Assembly (NCBI RefSeq): GCF_001700505.1
Contig: NZ_MAPV01000098.1
Coordinates: 1 to 49,327, forward strand
Source of the DNA: Streptomyces mutomycini
GTDB lineage: Bacteria; Actinomycetota; Actinomycetes; Streptomycetales; Streptomycetaceae
DNA: 49,327 nt
Reading direction: 5' to 3'
In this document: positions 41,387 through 49,327 of the stretch, one piece after another
Position numbering within the stretch: position 1 is the first letter of the stretch
Layout of the letters: the number at the start of each line of letters is the position of its first letter
Translations under genes and position numbers: made by a program
Notes under the pieces: generated by a model
What the model was told of the DNA's origin: nothing
Seen by the model: only the letters and a program-made list of their open reading frames with translations
The model's database searches: none

Positions 41387-42118
41387 TCAGCCGAACAGGT
41401 AGCCGAACACCGCGTCGCCGACCCGCCGGTCGGTGACCTCGGCGCCGTTGGCCTCCTCGCGGGCGAACTTCACCGCGTGCTGGAGCTTCTCTACCCGGTC
41501 CAGCAGCTCGTTCACTCGGCGCGCCGGAAGCGCTCCGGAGAACTTCACGGTGGTCCAGTACCCGATGGGAACGTCCTCGTAGTACACGTCGACCTGCGCC
41601 GGGTGCTTGTCGGTCGCCTCGGCCTTGACGTGGTTGCGCGGGACCTTCTTCGTCCGGATGGTGCGGACCGGGTCCGTCTTCCACCAGTCCGTCGACGGGT
41701 CGAGCGACCAGGACTCGGAGGCGTCCAGGACCGGAAGCTTCTTGACGAAGGTGTGCAGGTCGGTGAGCTGCTTCTCCAGGAAGAGCAGGTAGCTGACCGG
41801 GACTTCGCCGACGACCGTACGGCCGTCGACGACGACGTCCGCGCGGGCCGAGCAGTTGGCCCAGTCCTTCGTCGCGGTCACGTCGAACAGCCGGGTCAGC
41901 GACGCGGACATCTCGCGCAGGGCCTCCTCGGCCTTGATCTGCACCCGCGTGGACTCGGGCGGAAGCTGCTCGCCCTCCTCGTCCTTCGGCTGGTACGTAC
42001 GCGAGATGCCGGCCAGCAGTGCCGGCTTCTGCACCTTGTGGTGGGCCGCGGTGATGTCCTGGAGCGACTTGCTCTTGACACCCTTCTCCACGGCGATGAT
42101 CTGGTTGAGCTTCGCCAC
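41387..42118 (-). CDS. Conserved protein of unknown function next to tRNA-like RNAs
   Basis: This 243-residue soluble protein is charged, with a helical N terminus (about 1-75, MAKLNQIIAVEKGVKSK). A central part contains WANCSARADVVVDG and PVSYLLFLEKQL; residues 120-200 include SLDPSTDWWKTDPVRTIRTKKVP and VYYEDVPIGYWTTVKFSG. A C-terminal helix (210-232) follows. There is no TROVE/Ro60 ring, vWA or nuclease motif. The basic patches and Trp/Tyr-rich middle would suit RNA binding, but that is inference from position only. Two tRNA-like RNAs follow on the same strand within 300 bases. The GTG at 42118 has AAGGGGGCGGA upstream. Confidence 0.85.
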   Translation of the reverse strand: MAKLNQIIAVEKGVKSKSLQDITAAHHKVQKPALLAGISRTYQPKDEEGEQLPPESTRVQIKAEEALREMSASLTRLFDVTATKDWANCSARADVVVDGRTVVGEVPVSYLLFLEKQLTDLHTFVKKLPVLDASESWSLDPSTDWWKTDPVRTIRTKKVPRNHVKAEATDKHPAQVDVYYEDVPIGYWTTVKFSGALPARRVNELLDRVEKLQHAVKFAREEANGAEVTDRRVGDAVFGYLFG

Positions 42119-42195
42119 TCCGCCCCCTTCGAATGATCAGGAACGTACCTCACGCCCCCTCGATCACCCGAACGGTTTTCCGCCGGGGACAGCCC

Positions 42196-42747
42196 TCACG
42201 GCGCCGGATATGTCACCCTGCCCTGCTCGTCGATGTGCGGCTCCGCCCCCCAGGCACCCGGTTCGTGCACGCGCGTCCCGTCAGCGCCCATGATGTGCCG
42301 GACCGTCCAGCCGCGGGCGGTGAGCGTGTTCGCGATCAGCAGGCGGTGGCAGCGCCACGGCACCGGCTCGCCGCACATGACGGCGACGCGGGCGCGCTCA
42401 GCGAGGCCGGTCAGAACCGTGATGCCGTGCTCGTACGCCGGGAGCAGCGTGTAGTCGGCGTAGTTCTTGAAGCTCCGGTTGTGCCAGCCCGCGTTGACGG
42501 TGGGGTCCACGTCCTGTTTGCGCCGCCGGCCGCCGAGCTCGTCCAGGTACACGTAGTCGATCCCGGCCCGCTCCAGCCAGCCGCGCATCGCGTCCCCGGA
42601 GAACTGGGGGCTGCGGCGTGAGCCGGGGTGCGCCCGGACGTCCGCCAGTACGTCGACGCGCTGGGCGTCCAGGAAGCCGGTGAACGTCTCTTCCGGGTAC
42701 GTCCAGTGCCCGATCGTCCAGATCTCAGCCACCCGGACATGATGCAT
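42196..42747 (-). CDS. DUF488 family protein
   Basis: This protein of about 183 residues has the DUF488 features IWTIGHWTYPEETF, DVRAHPGSRRSPQF, GWHNRSFKNYADY, and a late MCGEPVPWRCHR motif with two Cys. DUF488 proteins are small soluble proteins of unknown activity, often linked to nucleic-acid or defence genes. The ATG at 42747 follows GGGGCGGCGGG; GTG 42732 is an alternative that also keeps the domain. Confidence 0.85.
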   Translation of the reverse strand: MHHVRVAEIWTIGHWTYPEETFTGFLDAQRVDVLADVRAHPGSRRSPQFSGDAMRGWLERAGIDYVYLDELGGRRRKQDVDPTVNAGWHNRSFKNYADYTLLPAYEHGITVLTGLAERARVAVMCGEPVPWRCHRLLIANTLTARGWTVRHIMGADGTRVHEPGAWGAEPHIDEQGRVTYPAP

Positions 42748-42797
42748 CCCGCCGCCCCAAGGGGGCCGCACGCGACCCCGCGGCGTGCCCGCGCCGC

Positions 42798-43478
42798 TCA
42801 GCTCGTGTTCCGGGCCATCCGGAAGCCGAGGTCGTCGATCGCGAACGTCGGGTGGCTGCGGCGGCGCACCGTGGCGCCGCAGCCGCGCTCCGCCTCCGCC
42901 CAGCCGCCGCCCCGGAAGGTGCGGTAGTCGCCGTAGACCTCCACGTCGTAGAGGTCCCAGCACCACTCCCAGACGTTGCCCAGCATGTCGTACAGACCCC
43001 AGGCGTTCGGAGACCTGCCGGCGACGTCATGGGCCCGGCCACCGGAATTGCCTTCGTGCCAGGCGATGGCGTCGAGTTCGCCGTAGCGGTAGCCGGTGGT
43101 GCCCGCCTTGCAGGCGTACTGCCACTCCGCCTCCGTGGGCAGGCGGTAGCCGTCGGCGGCCGGGTCGCGGGCCACCTCGCCGCTCCGTGCGTCGCGGGAG
43201 TAGACCGGGGCCAGGCCGACGCGTGCCGAGAAGCGGTTGCACAGGTCGACGGCGTCGAGCCAGCTGACGTTCGTCACGGGCAGGGCATGGGACACGGCGG
43301 GATCGGGGTCCGTACCCGTGAGCGCCCAGTACTGACCGAGGGTGACGGGAAGGCGGGCGAGCAGGAAGGGCTGGACGGTCTCCTGCCACTGTGCTCCGCG
43401 GCGGTCGTCCCGGAGATCGACGGTGCCGGCAGGTATCCCGACCATGATTGCGGCCGTCTCGTCGTCGAGCAGGCCCAC
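42798..43478 (-). CDS. Formylglycine-generating enzyme-like (SUMF1 fold) protein
   Basis: This 226-residue protein has the FGE-sulfatase fold: IPAGTVDL, PVTNVSWLDAVDLCNRFS, YRLPTEAEWQYACKAG, MLGNVWEWCWD and a final FRGGGW...GFRMARN. True FGE binds copper with two Cys near the C-terminal RGGS region. Here that region (WAEAERGCGATVRRRS) has one Cys, so formylglycine formation is unlikely. Related folds serve in EgtB, PvdO and recognition modules. The GTG at 43478 has GGGAGG six bases upstream. Confidence 0.85.
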   Translation of the reverse strand: MGLLDDETAAIMVGIPAGTVDLRDDRRGAQWQETVQPFLLARLPVTLGQYWALTGTDPDPAVSHALPVTNVSWLDAVDLCNRFSARVGLAPVYSRDARSGEVARDPAADGYRLPTEAEWQYACKAGTTGYRYGELDAIAWHEGNSGGRAHDVAGRSPNAWGLYDMLGNVWEWCWDLYDVEVYGDYRTFRGGGWAEAERGCGATVRRRSHPTFAIDDLGFRMARNTS

Positions 43479-43590
43479 GCGGTGCCTCCCTGTCCGAAGG
43501 GCCGAAGTGCCCCCGCGCACAGACTACTTCGGCGGGAGCGCGGCCGCCGGGAAACCCGGTCCCTCGATGGAGCCCGGAAGCGGCACCACC

Positions 43591-44550
43591 TCAGCCGAGC
43601 CGGCGGACGGGCTCGCCGTCGAGGTAGGCGCGGATGTCCTCGACCGCGTCCCCGTAGTACGCCGCGTAGTTGGCCTGCGAGACGTAACCCAGGTGCGGTG
43701 TGGCCAGGAGGCGCGGCGCGCTGCGCATCGGGTGGTCCGCCGGGAGGGGCTCGACGTCGAACACGTCGACTCCCGCCCCCGCGATGGCCCCTCGGCGCAG
43801 TACGTCGAGCAGTGCGTCCTGGTCGATGATCGCCGCCCGGGAGGTGTTGACCAGATAGCTGCCGGGCCGCATCAGCCCGAGCTCCTTCGCGCCCAGCAGC
43901 CCACGCGTGCGCTCGCTCAGCACGAGGTGCACGGAGACGAAGTCGCTGGTCTCCAGCAGCTCTTCCCTGGTCGCGGCGAAGCCCGCACCGGCCTCCGCGG
44001 CACGCTCCGGGGTCAGGTTCGCGCTCCAGGCCACCACGTCCATGCCGAAGGCGCGGCCGACCGCGGCGACCCGGCTGCCGATCTTCCCCAGTCCGAGAAT
44101 CCCGAGCCTGCGCCCGTACAGATCAGCCCCGACGGTGGACTGCCAGGGGCCGTTGTTCCGCAGGGAGCCGGCCTCCGTCACCAGCCCTCGCGCCAGTGCG
44201 AGCAGCAGGGCCCAGGTGAGCTCGACGGGCGGGGTGGCCGTGCTGGCGGTGCCGCAGACCGTGACCCCGTGCCGTTCGGCGGCGGCGTAGTCGATGGACG
44301 TGTTACGCATGCCGGAGGCGACGAGCAGCCGCAGCCGGGGCAGCCGGGCGAGCAGCGTGGCGGGAAAGGGCACGCGCTCCCGGAGGGTGACGACGATGTC
44401 GAACCCGGCCAGGCGCTCGGCCAGTTCGTCCTCGGTGGCGCAGTGCCCGGCGAAGCTGACCACGTCGACGTCGTCGGCCACGGGCGACCAGTCGGCGGCG
44501 GTGGCCGCCACCAACTGGTAGTCGTCGAGCACGGCACAGCGGAGTTTCAA
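43591..44550 (-). CDS. D-2-hydroxyacid dehydrogenase family protein
   Basis: This 319-residue NAD-dependent enzyme has a substrate domain and an inserted Rossmann domain with LGILGLGKIGSRVAAVGRAFGMDV. The catalytic Arg (VNTSRAAIID), Glu (DVFDVEPLP) and His (LATPHLGYVS) are all present. It reduces 2-keto acids or oxidises D-2-hydroxyacids; the substrate is unknown. The TTG at 44550 follows GGGGAAG by five bases. Confidence 0.9.
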   Translation of the reverse strand: MKLRCAVLDDYQLVAATAADWSPVADDVDVVSFAGHCATEDELAERLAGFDIVVTLRERVPFPATLLARLPRLRLLVASGMRNTSIDYAAAERHGVTVCGTASTATPPVELTWALLLALARGLVTEAGSLRNNGPWQSTVGADLYGRRLGILGLGKIGSRVAAVGRAFGMDVVAWSANLTPERAAEAGAGFAATREELLETSDFVSVHLVLSERTRGLLGAKELGLMRPGSYLVNTSRAAIIDQDALLDVLRRGAIAGAGVDVFDVEPLPADHPMRSAPRLLATPHLGYVSQANYAAYYGDAVEDIRAYLDGEPVRRLG

Positions 44551-44640
44551 GGCGTCTTCCCCTTCGTCGGCACGGCGATGGCGCGGCACTTGCACCGGCA
44601 CCGCGGCAGCACCGGGGAATCTACCGGCCGCGTCCCGGCC

Positions 44641-45924
44641 TCACCCGTCCAGCCAGGCCTCGCCGTTGCGCGCGACGTCGTAGACCCGCTCCACCTGGGT
44701 GGCGGTGAGGCCGCCCCTCAGCGGCGCGAGAGCGGACACCTGGCGCTCCCGGTAGACGCTTGTGCCGGGCGGGGTGGCGACCACTTCCAGCGCGGTGACG
44801 CCGGTGAACACGAGCACGGTCCGCACGGGCACGTCGAAGGCGCAGTACGCCTCCAGAGCCTCCCGGGCCCGCGGGGCACCGGCCCGGCCGTCGAGCTCGT
44901 ACGGCTGGGGCGTGCCGTCGTCGATCCGCAGGGTGCCGTCCCCGATCCGCACGGATGCCCCGGGGTGGTGCTCGGTGCTCACGGCGAACACACCGCCGGG
45001 GCCGATGAGCAGGTGTCCGATCTCCGTGCCGTCCGGCAGAGGCACGGAGTGCAGGACCCGCCAGCCGTGCCGGGTCAGCCGCCTGAGCTCGGCCCCCACC
45101 CTCCGCTCCCCCGCGAGGGCGCCACGGCGCGGGTCCACGTCCTTGTGCCGCCGCAGCGCCCCGGTGGCCGCCCGTACGAGCGCCCCGGGACCGGTCTCGC
45201 CGAGCTGCTCCCGGAGCCCCGCCCCGGGCCGCCGAGACGCGAGGTCGTTCGCGGGGGTCAGCGCGGGGAGTACGGCCGGCCGCCGACGGCGCTCCGGCAG
45301 GGGGCCGGCCGCCTGGTCCGGCACGGGCGTCCGGTCCGGCTCGGGCGCGGGGCCCTGCCCGGTCACGGAGTCCGGCTCGGGCGCTAGGCTCTGCCCGGTC
45401 ACGGAGTCCGGCTCGGGCACGGTGACCGGCTCCACCGCGGCTACCGGGCCCGGCGCGTGCGCCATGCCCGGCGCGTGCGCCCCGTCCGGCGCGTGCGCCC
45501 CGTCCGACTCGTACGCCACGTCCGACTCGTACGCCACGTCCGACTCGTACGCCACGCCCGACTCGTACGCCACGCCCGACTCGTACGCCACATCCGGCGC
45601 GGCCGCCGTCATCGGCTCGGCCGCAGGCGTCGGTTCCCGCGCGGCGCTCCGTTTCCGTATCCCCCTCATCGGTGGAATCCGCGGGACCTGCGGCGGGGTC
45701 CGCGGCGCCTGCGGACCGGTCGGAGCGTCCTCACCGACGAGCGCCGGCAGGTCCGGGACCTGGCGCGCGAGCGCGTCGGTCACGGCGTCGCGGTAGCGCG
45801 GGTGCAGAACCGTGATCGTGCCGCTTCCCCGGTCCGCCCAGCCGATCGCGGTGCCGTCCGGCAGGTTCACGTAGAGCCGGTCGTGCCCGAAGAGCTGCCA
45901 TGACGTGACCTTGAGATCCTGCAT
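44641..45924 (-). CDS. Repeat-rich protein with degenerate NERD-like domain
   Basis: This 427-residue protein has a short N-terminal domain (1-60), then a long Pro/Glu/Ala low-complexity region (65-260) with tandem repeats. A C-terminal NERD-like domain (about 272-400) begins GERRVGAELRRL and continues EIGHLLIGPGGVFAVSTEHH. In active NERD nucleases the corresponding line carries Asp before His and ends in E-x-K; here these read IGH and STEH, so nuclease residues appear lost. The ATG at 45924 follows AGAGGGGG. No signal peptide or membrane segment is seen. Confidence 0.8.
   Translation of the reverse strand: MQDLKVTSWQLFGHDRLYVNLPDGTAIGWADRGSGTITVLHPRYRDAVTDALARQVPDLPALVGEDAPTGPQAPRTPPQVPRIPPMRGIRKRSAAREPTPAAEPMTAAAPDVAYESGVAYESGVAYESDVAYESDVAYESDGAHAPDGAHAPGMAHAPGPVAAVEPVTVPEPDSVTGQSLAPEPDSVTGQGPAPEPDRTPVPDQAAGPLPERRRRPAVLPALTPANDLASRRPGAGLREQLGETGPGALVRAATGALRRHKDVDPRRGALAGERRVGAELRRLTRHGWRVLHSVPLPDGTEIGHLLIGPGGVFAVSTEHHPGASVRIGDGTLRIDDGTPQPYELDGRAGAPRAREALEAYCAFDVPVRTVLVFTGVTALEVVATPPGTSVYRERQVSALAPLRGGLTATQVERVYDVARNGEAWLDG
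45334..45417 (-). repeat. 36-base tandem repeat inside a coding region
   Basis: Two full units and a partial third encode PEPDSVTGQSLA, PEPDSVTGQGPA and PEPD (residues 170-197 of the NERD-like protein). Confidence 0.85.
45502..45591 (-). repeat. 18-base tandem repeat, five units
   Basis: Five units of about CGACTCGTACGCCACGTC (plus-strand phase) encode VAYES followed by Gly or Asp five times (residues 112-141). They differ at only a few bases, so expansion is recent. Three GAHAP-type units follow directly. Confidence 0.92.
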
Positions 45925-46224
45925 CGTGCCCCCTCTGTTCACCCTTCCGGCATCCTTGCTTCCCCCAGGCTGTACGGCGGGCCGGTTCCCGCACAGGGCG
46001 CAGAGCGGGGCGCGCGGAGTCGGGAGCACGGCGTTCCGGAGCAGTCCGGGCCCTGTGTGCCCCGGCCCGCTCCGTCGCCCCGGTCGGACCAGGGAGAGGC
46101 CGGGCGCCGATCAAGCGTTCATCATGGTCCGCGCTTCGTCCCTGATCCTGGAAACGGCCGTTTCGTCACCTGTACGAGCGGCATCGACCACGAGATCGGG
46201 CCACGGCCGCCGCCGTCGCACGCG
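45925..46224. other. 300-base gap, no gene seen
   Basis: Between the start of the NERD-like gene and the stop of ku I see no ORF with coding character. It should include the promoter of the NERD-like gene. The first 40 bases upstream of its start are AT-poor and show no clear -10 box. Confidence 0.4.
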
Positions 46225-47334
46225 TCACGCCGAGGTGCGCCCGCGCGTGCCCCGGGCGGCCTTCTTCGCCGCTGGCTTCTTCTCTGCGGCCTTCTTCGCG
46301 GCAGCCTTCCTGGCCGGTGCCTTCTTCGCAGCCGGTGCCTTCTTCGCGGGTGCCTTCTTCGCCGCGGGCTTCTCCGCCGCGGACTTCTTGGCCGGTGCCT
46401 TCTTCGCCGGAGTGCCCCGCGCCTCCCCCTCCTTCGGTGCCGCCTTCTTCGACGGGGCCCGCTTCGAGGACGAAGCCCCGGTCTTCTTCGCACTGCCGCT
46501 GCGGCCGGAGCCGATGGGGTGGACCTCCGCGACCTCGCCCCCGTGTCCGCCCGCCTCCCCGTGGGACTCCTTCGCCGCCCGCACGCTGCTCTCCAGAGCC
46601 GCCATCAGGTCGATCACCTTGCCCTCGGGCTCCTCGGCCCGCTCCTCCGCCACGGGTTCACCCGCCGCCTTCGCCGCGACGAGCTCCTCGACCGCCTCGC
46701 GGTAGTCGTCGTGGAGCGTGTCCAGGTCGGCATCGCCGAGGGTGTTCATCAGCGCGTCCGCCAGGTCCAGCTCCGCGTCGCGGACCTTGACCCCGGCTTC
46801 CGGGGCGACGCCTTCCGGAGCGCGGATCTCGTCCGGCCACAGCAGGCCGTGCATCGCGATCACGTCGTCGACCACCCGCAGCATGCCGAGCCGTTCCCGC
46901 CCGCGCAGCGCGTACTTAGCCACGGCGACCTTGCCACTGCGCCTGAGGGCCTCGCGCAGCAGGGCGTAGGGCTTGGCGGCCGGGACGCCGTTGGCCGAGA
47001 GGTAGTAGGCCGAGTCCAGCTGGAGGGGGTCGATCGCCGAGGCCGGCACGAATCCCTCGATCTCGATGGTCTTGGCGGTGGGGAGCGGGAGCGAGGCGAG
47101 GTCCTCGTCGGTCACGGGGATCACCGTGCCGTCGGCGTCCTCGTACGCCTTGACGGTCTCGGAGGCGGGCACCTCCTCCTCGTCCAGCTCACAGACCTTG
47201 CGGTAGCGGATCCTGCCGCCGTCGGAGAGGTGGATCTGCCGGAAGGAGATCGCGTGGTTCTCGGTGGCGTTCATGAGCTTGACCGGGATGCTGACCAGAC
47301 CGAACGAGACGGAGCCGTTCCAGATGGACCTCAC
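46225..47334 (-). CDS. ku: Ku homodimer protein for non-homologous end joining
   Basis: This 369-residue protein has a Ku core (about 1-255) beginning MRSIWNGSVSFGLVSIPVKL and including LDSAYYLSANGVPAAKPYALL and GLLWPDEIR. It forms a ring on DNA ends and recruits ligase and polymerase. A long tail (about 290-369) is built of Lys/Ala repeats such as AKKAPAKK, which bind DNA in actinobacterial Ku. The GTG at 47334 has AAGGGG six bases upstream. It is divergent from the LigD-type polymerase gene, 59 bases apart. Confidence 0.96.
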   Translation of the reverse strand: MRSIWNGSVSFGLVSIPVKLMNATENHAISFRQIHLSDGGRIRYRKVCELDEEEVPASETVKAYEDADGTVIPVTDEDLASLPLPTAKTIEIEGFVPASAIDPLQLDSAYYLSANGVPAAKPYALLREALRRSGKVAVAKYALRGRERLGMLRVVDDVIAMHGLLWPDEIRAPEGVAPEAGVKVRDAELDLADALMNTLGDADLDTLHDDYREAVEELVAAKAAGEPVAEERAEEPEGKVIDLMAALESSVRAAKESHGEAGGHGGEVAEVHPIGSGRSGSAKKTGASSSKRAPSKKAAPKEGEARGTPAKKAPAKKSAAEKPAAKKAPAKKAPAAKKAPARKAAAKKAAEKKPAAKKAARGTRGRTSA

Positions 47335-47393
47335 CGTTCACCCCTTACGCCCGCTATGAGCTCATCCACACGATTTCATGTGATTCTTATCGT
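47335..47393. promoter_or_regulatory. Divergent ku / polymerase promoter region
   Basis: Only 59 bases separate the two start codons. The segment 47365-47392 is AT-richer and must hold at least part of both promoters. The ATG at 47394 has no ribosome site, and GATTCT lies six bases before it, which suggests a leaderless transcript. Confidence 0.45.
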
Positions 47394-48287
47394 ATGACGC
47401 CGATCACGGAGGTGGAGGGGCGGCGCCTGGCGCTCAGCAATCTCGACAAGGTGCTGTACCCGGCCACCGGCACCACCAAGGGCGAGGTGCTGCACTACTA
47501 CGCGGCAACGGCGGCGGAGGCCATGCTGCCGCACCTGCGCGACCGCCCGCTGTCCTTCCTCCGCTACCCGGACGGCCCGGAGGGGCTGCGTTTCTTCACC
47601 AAGAATCCGCCGCCCGGCACACCCGACTGGGTGCGCACCGCCCCGGTTCCCCGCAGCGACGACCCCGACGCCCGTCAGGTGCTCGCCCAGGATCTGCCCT
47701 CGCTGATGTGGGCGGCGAACCTGGTGGTGGAGTTCCACACCCACCAGTGGCGGCAGGACTCCCCCGCCGTGGCCGACCGGATGGTGTTCGACCTGGACCC
47801 CGGGCCGCCCGCGAGCGTCGTCGAGTGCTGTGCGGTGGCCCTCTGGCTGCGGGAGCGGCTGGCGCGGGACGGGCTGCCCTCGTACGGGAAGACCTCGGGC
47901 TCCAAGGGCCTGCATCTGCTCGTCCCCCTGGAGCCCACCCCGTCCGGGGAGGTGACGGCCTATGCGAAGACGCTGGCCCTGGAGGCGCAGGCCGCGCTGC
48001 CCGGTCTGGCCGTGCACCGGATGACGCGTGCGCTGCGCCCGGGAAAGGTGTTCGTGGATTTCAGCCAGAACGCGGCGGCGAAGACCACCGCTGCCCCGTA
48101 CACCCTGCGCGCGAAGGGCAGCCCGACCGTGTCCGCGCCGGTCACCTGGGACGAGATCGAGGCGTGCGGCGCGCCGGACGACCTTCTCTTCCTGGCCGGT
48201 GACATGGCGGCGAGGCTGGAGCGGCACGGGGATCTGCTCGGCCCGCTGACCGACCCCGGGCAGGCCAGGCCCCTGCCGGGGGGCTGA
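47394..48287 (+). CDS. Stand-alone LigD-type polymerase/primase domain
   Basis: This 297-residue archaeo-eukaryotic primase-fold polymerase of the LigD PolDom family fills gaps at broken ends, often adding ribonucleotides. The catalytic Asp pair is D133/D135 in VFDLDPGPP. The nucleotide-binding TSGSKGLHL and the third carboxylate in VFVDFSQN are present. No ligase or phosphoesterase domain is attached, unlike mycobacterial LigD, so sealing must come from a ligase encoded elsewhere. It is divergent from ku. Confidence 0.93.
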   Translation: MTPITEVEGRRLALSNLDKVLYPATGTTKGEVLHYYAATAAEAMLPHLRDRPLSFLRYPDGPEGLRFFTKNPPPGTPDWVRTAPVPRSDDPDARQVLAQDLPSLMWAANLVVEFHTHQWRQDSPAVADRMVFDLDPGPPASVVECCAVALWLRERLARDGLPSYGKTSGSKGLHLLVPLEPTPSGEVTAYAKTLALEAQAALPGLAVHRMTRALRPGKVFVDFSQNAAAKTTAAPYTLRAKGSPTVSAPVTWDEIEACGAPDDLLFLAGDMAARLERHGDLLGPLTDPGQARPLPGG

Positions 48288-48468
48288 GGGGCGCCGTGGG
48301 GGCAGGGCGCACACAGCACCTTCACAGCCCGGGTGGCCACGGTGAGGAAAGGCCACAAGTGGAGGGTGGAGCGTCCTGGCCGTGGTGCACACTCGGCGCA
48401 GGCGCCGCTTCGCGGTCACGGTTTCCGCCGTGTCCTGGTGCGGAGGGAAGACACGGGGAGGGTGTGGC

Positions 48469-49327
48469 GTGTTCACGGGGATCGACGAGGTCGACTGGGC
48501 CTCGATGGACCATGCCTACGGCCCGGCCGATGATGTGCCGGGGCTCCTGTACGGACTCGCCTCCGCCGACCCGGCGGAGCGGGAGAGCGCGCTCGACGGG
48601 ATGTACGGCGCGGTGCACCACCAGGGCGATGTGTACGCGTGCACGCTCGCGTGCATCCCGTTCCTCTTCGAGCTGGCCGTGGATCCGGGCATACAGGACC
48701 GGGGCGGCGTCGTCGAGCTGCTCACGAGCATCGGCGGCATCGATCTGGACGAGGACGACGAGAGCGAACTGGACGAGCTGGACGAGGACGAGATCGAGGG
48801 TGTGGCGAACTACGCGATGGCCGCGGCCGCCGTGTCCGCCGGGTCCGCGGTGTTCTTCGAGCTGGTCGCCGACGACGATCCGGGGGTGCGGCTCGCCGCA
48901 CCGCTGGCCCTGGCCACGCTGCACGGCCGGCCGGAGAGGGTGCTCACGCTGCTGCGGGAGCGGCTTCCGGTGGAGGCCGACGACGAGGTGCGGCTCGCGC
49001 TCGTCGAGGCCGCCGGCCGGATCGCTCTGCGCCACCGGCCGCTGGCGGGGGAGGCTGCCGACTGGCTGAGCCGGCTCGCCGCCGAGGCGCATCCGCCCGG
49101 GCTTCGGCTCGCGGCCCTCTCCCAGCTGGCCAGGTGTGCACCGGACGCGCTGCCCGGTGACGTCGTACGGGTGGTGTCGGGGCTGCTGCGGGAGCTGCGC
49201 TCCCGCTCCTTCCTGCCGGAGTCCGCCGCGGCGAGGATGCCGTGTGGTGACGAGGCCGCGGCGGACCGGGCGACCTCGCCGACGCTGGTGGGTCAGCTGC
49301 GTGAGCTGTCGGCCGAGGAGTCCGCCG
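48469..49327 (+). CDS. HEAT/PBS-lyase-like repeat protein (3' end outside window)
   Basis: The GTG at 48469 follows GGGGAGGG and opens a frame of 286 codons to the window edge with no stop. The product is Leu/Ala/Glu-rich, with helical pairs such as DDPGVRLAAPLALATLHGRPERVLTLL-type units at about 128-200, typical of HEAT-like repeats. A strongly acidic linker (DLDEDDESELDELDEDE, about 84-101) is notable. Cys residues occur in ACTLACIPFLFEL. Such proteins act as scaffolds; the partner is unknown. The coding call rests on frame, codon bias and repeat periodicity. Confidence 0.8.
   Translation, partial: MFTGIDEVDWASMDHAYGPADDVPGLLYGLASADPAERESALDGMYGAVHHQGDVYACTLACIPFLFELAVDPGIQDRGGVVELLTSIGGIDLDEDDESELDELDEDEIEGVANYAMAAAAVSAGSAVFFELVADDDPGVRLAAPLALATLHGRPERVLTLLRERLPVEADDEVRLALVEAAGRIALRHRPLAGEAADWLSRLAAEAHPPGLRLAALSQLARCAPDALPGDVVRVVSGLLRELRSRSFLPESAAARMPCGDEAAADRATSPTLVGQLRELSAEESA

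Overview
The window is high-GC actinobacterial DNA and almost certainly comes from a Streptomyces chromosome. GTG and TTG starts are frequent, purine-rich ribosome sites are common, some genes look leaderless, and the order of conserved genes (chitinase C locus, ATP synthase operon, prfA/prmC/sua5, rho, threonine and lysine genes) is the one known from S. coelicolor. Most of it is core genome.

Layout. 1-5291: a large membrane-anchored ATPase-like protein cut by the window edge, a STAS protein, 3-hydroxybutyryl-CoA dehydrogenase, cobalamin adenosyltransferase and a membrane protein. 5428-9400: the chitinase locus chiS-chiR-chiC, with paired 12-base repeats around the chiC -35 box and a strong terminator. 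9467-17817 (minus): a DUF2550 protein and the F1Fo ATP synthase operon atpIBEFHAGDC. 18080-24661 (minus): a WecA/MraY-family transferase, a divergent serine hydroxymethyltransferase-like enzyme, a low-molecular-weight phosphatase fold without its nucleophile, threonylcarbamoyl-AMP synthase, prmC, prfA and rpmE. 24861-35119 (minus): an LCP cell-wall ligase, rho, thrB, thrC, hom, lysA and an ArgS-like protein without synthetase motifs, followed by a single-domain response regulator and tRNA-Arg(CCG).

35945-41386 is accessory in character: an ArsR-like regulator, a secreted C39-type protein, a Tat-exported esterase, an ATP-grasp ligase, and an 836-base stretch without a convincing gene. That stretch carries, on the minus strand, two tandem RNAs in which a T-arm, an acceptor-like stem capped by a 7-base loop, and a D-arm follow one another in circularly permuted tRNA order. 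This is the architecture of bacterial Y RNAs (YrlA). They lie just downstream of a conserved protein of unknown function (41387-42118), and no Ro60 gene is visible in the window. I consider this the most interesting locus.

42196-49327: a DUF488 protein, an FGE-like protein, a 2-hydroxyacid dehydrogenase, a repeat-rich protein with a degenerate NERD-like domain, then the divergent pair Ku / LigD-type polymerase (non-homologous end joining), and a HEAT-repeat-like protein cut by the right edge.

How the genes work together: chiS/chiR sense and drive chiC. The atp genes encode one membrane machine. lysA-hom-thrC-thrB make lysine and threonine from aspartate semialdehyde. prfA and prmC form a release factor and its methylase. 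Ku and the polymerase domain repair double-strand breaks.
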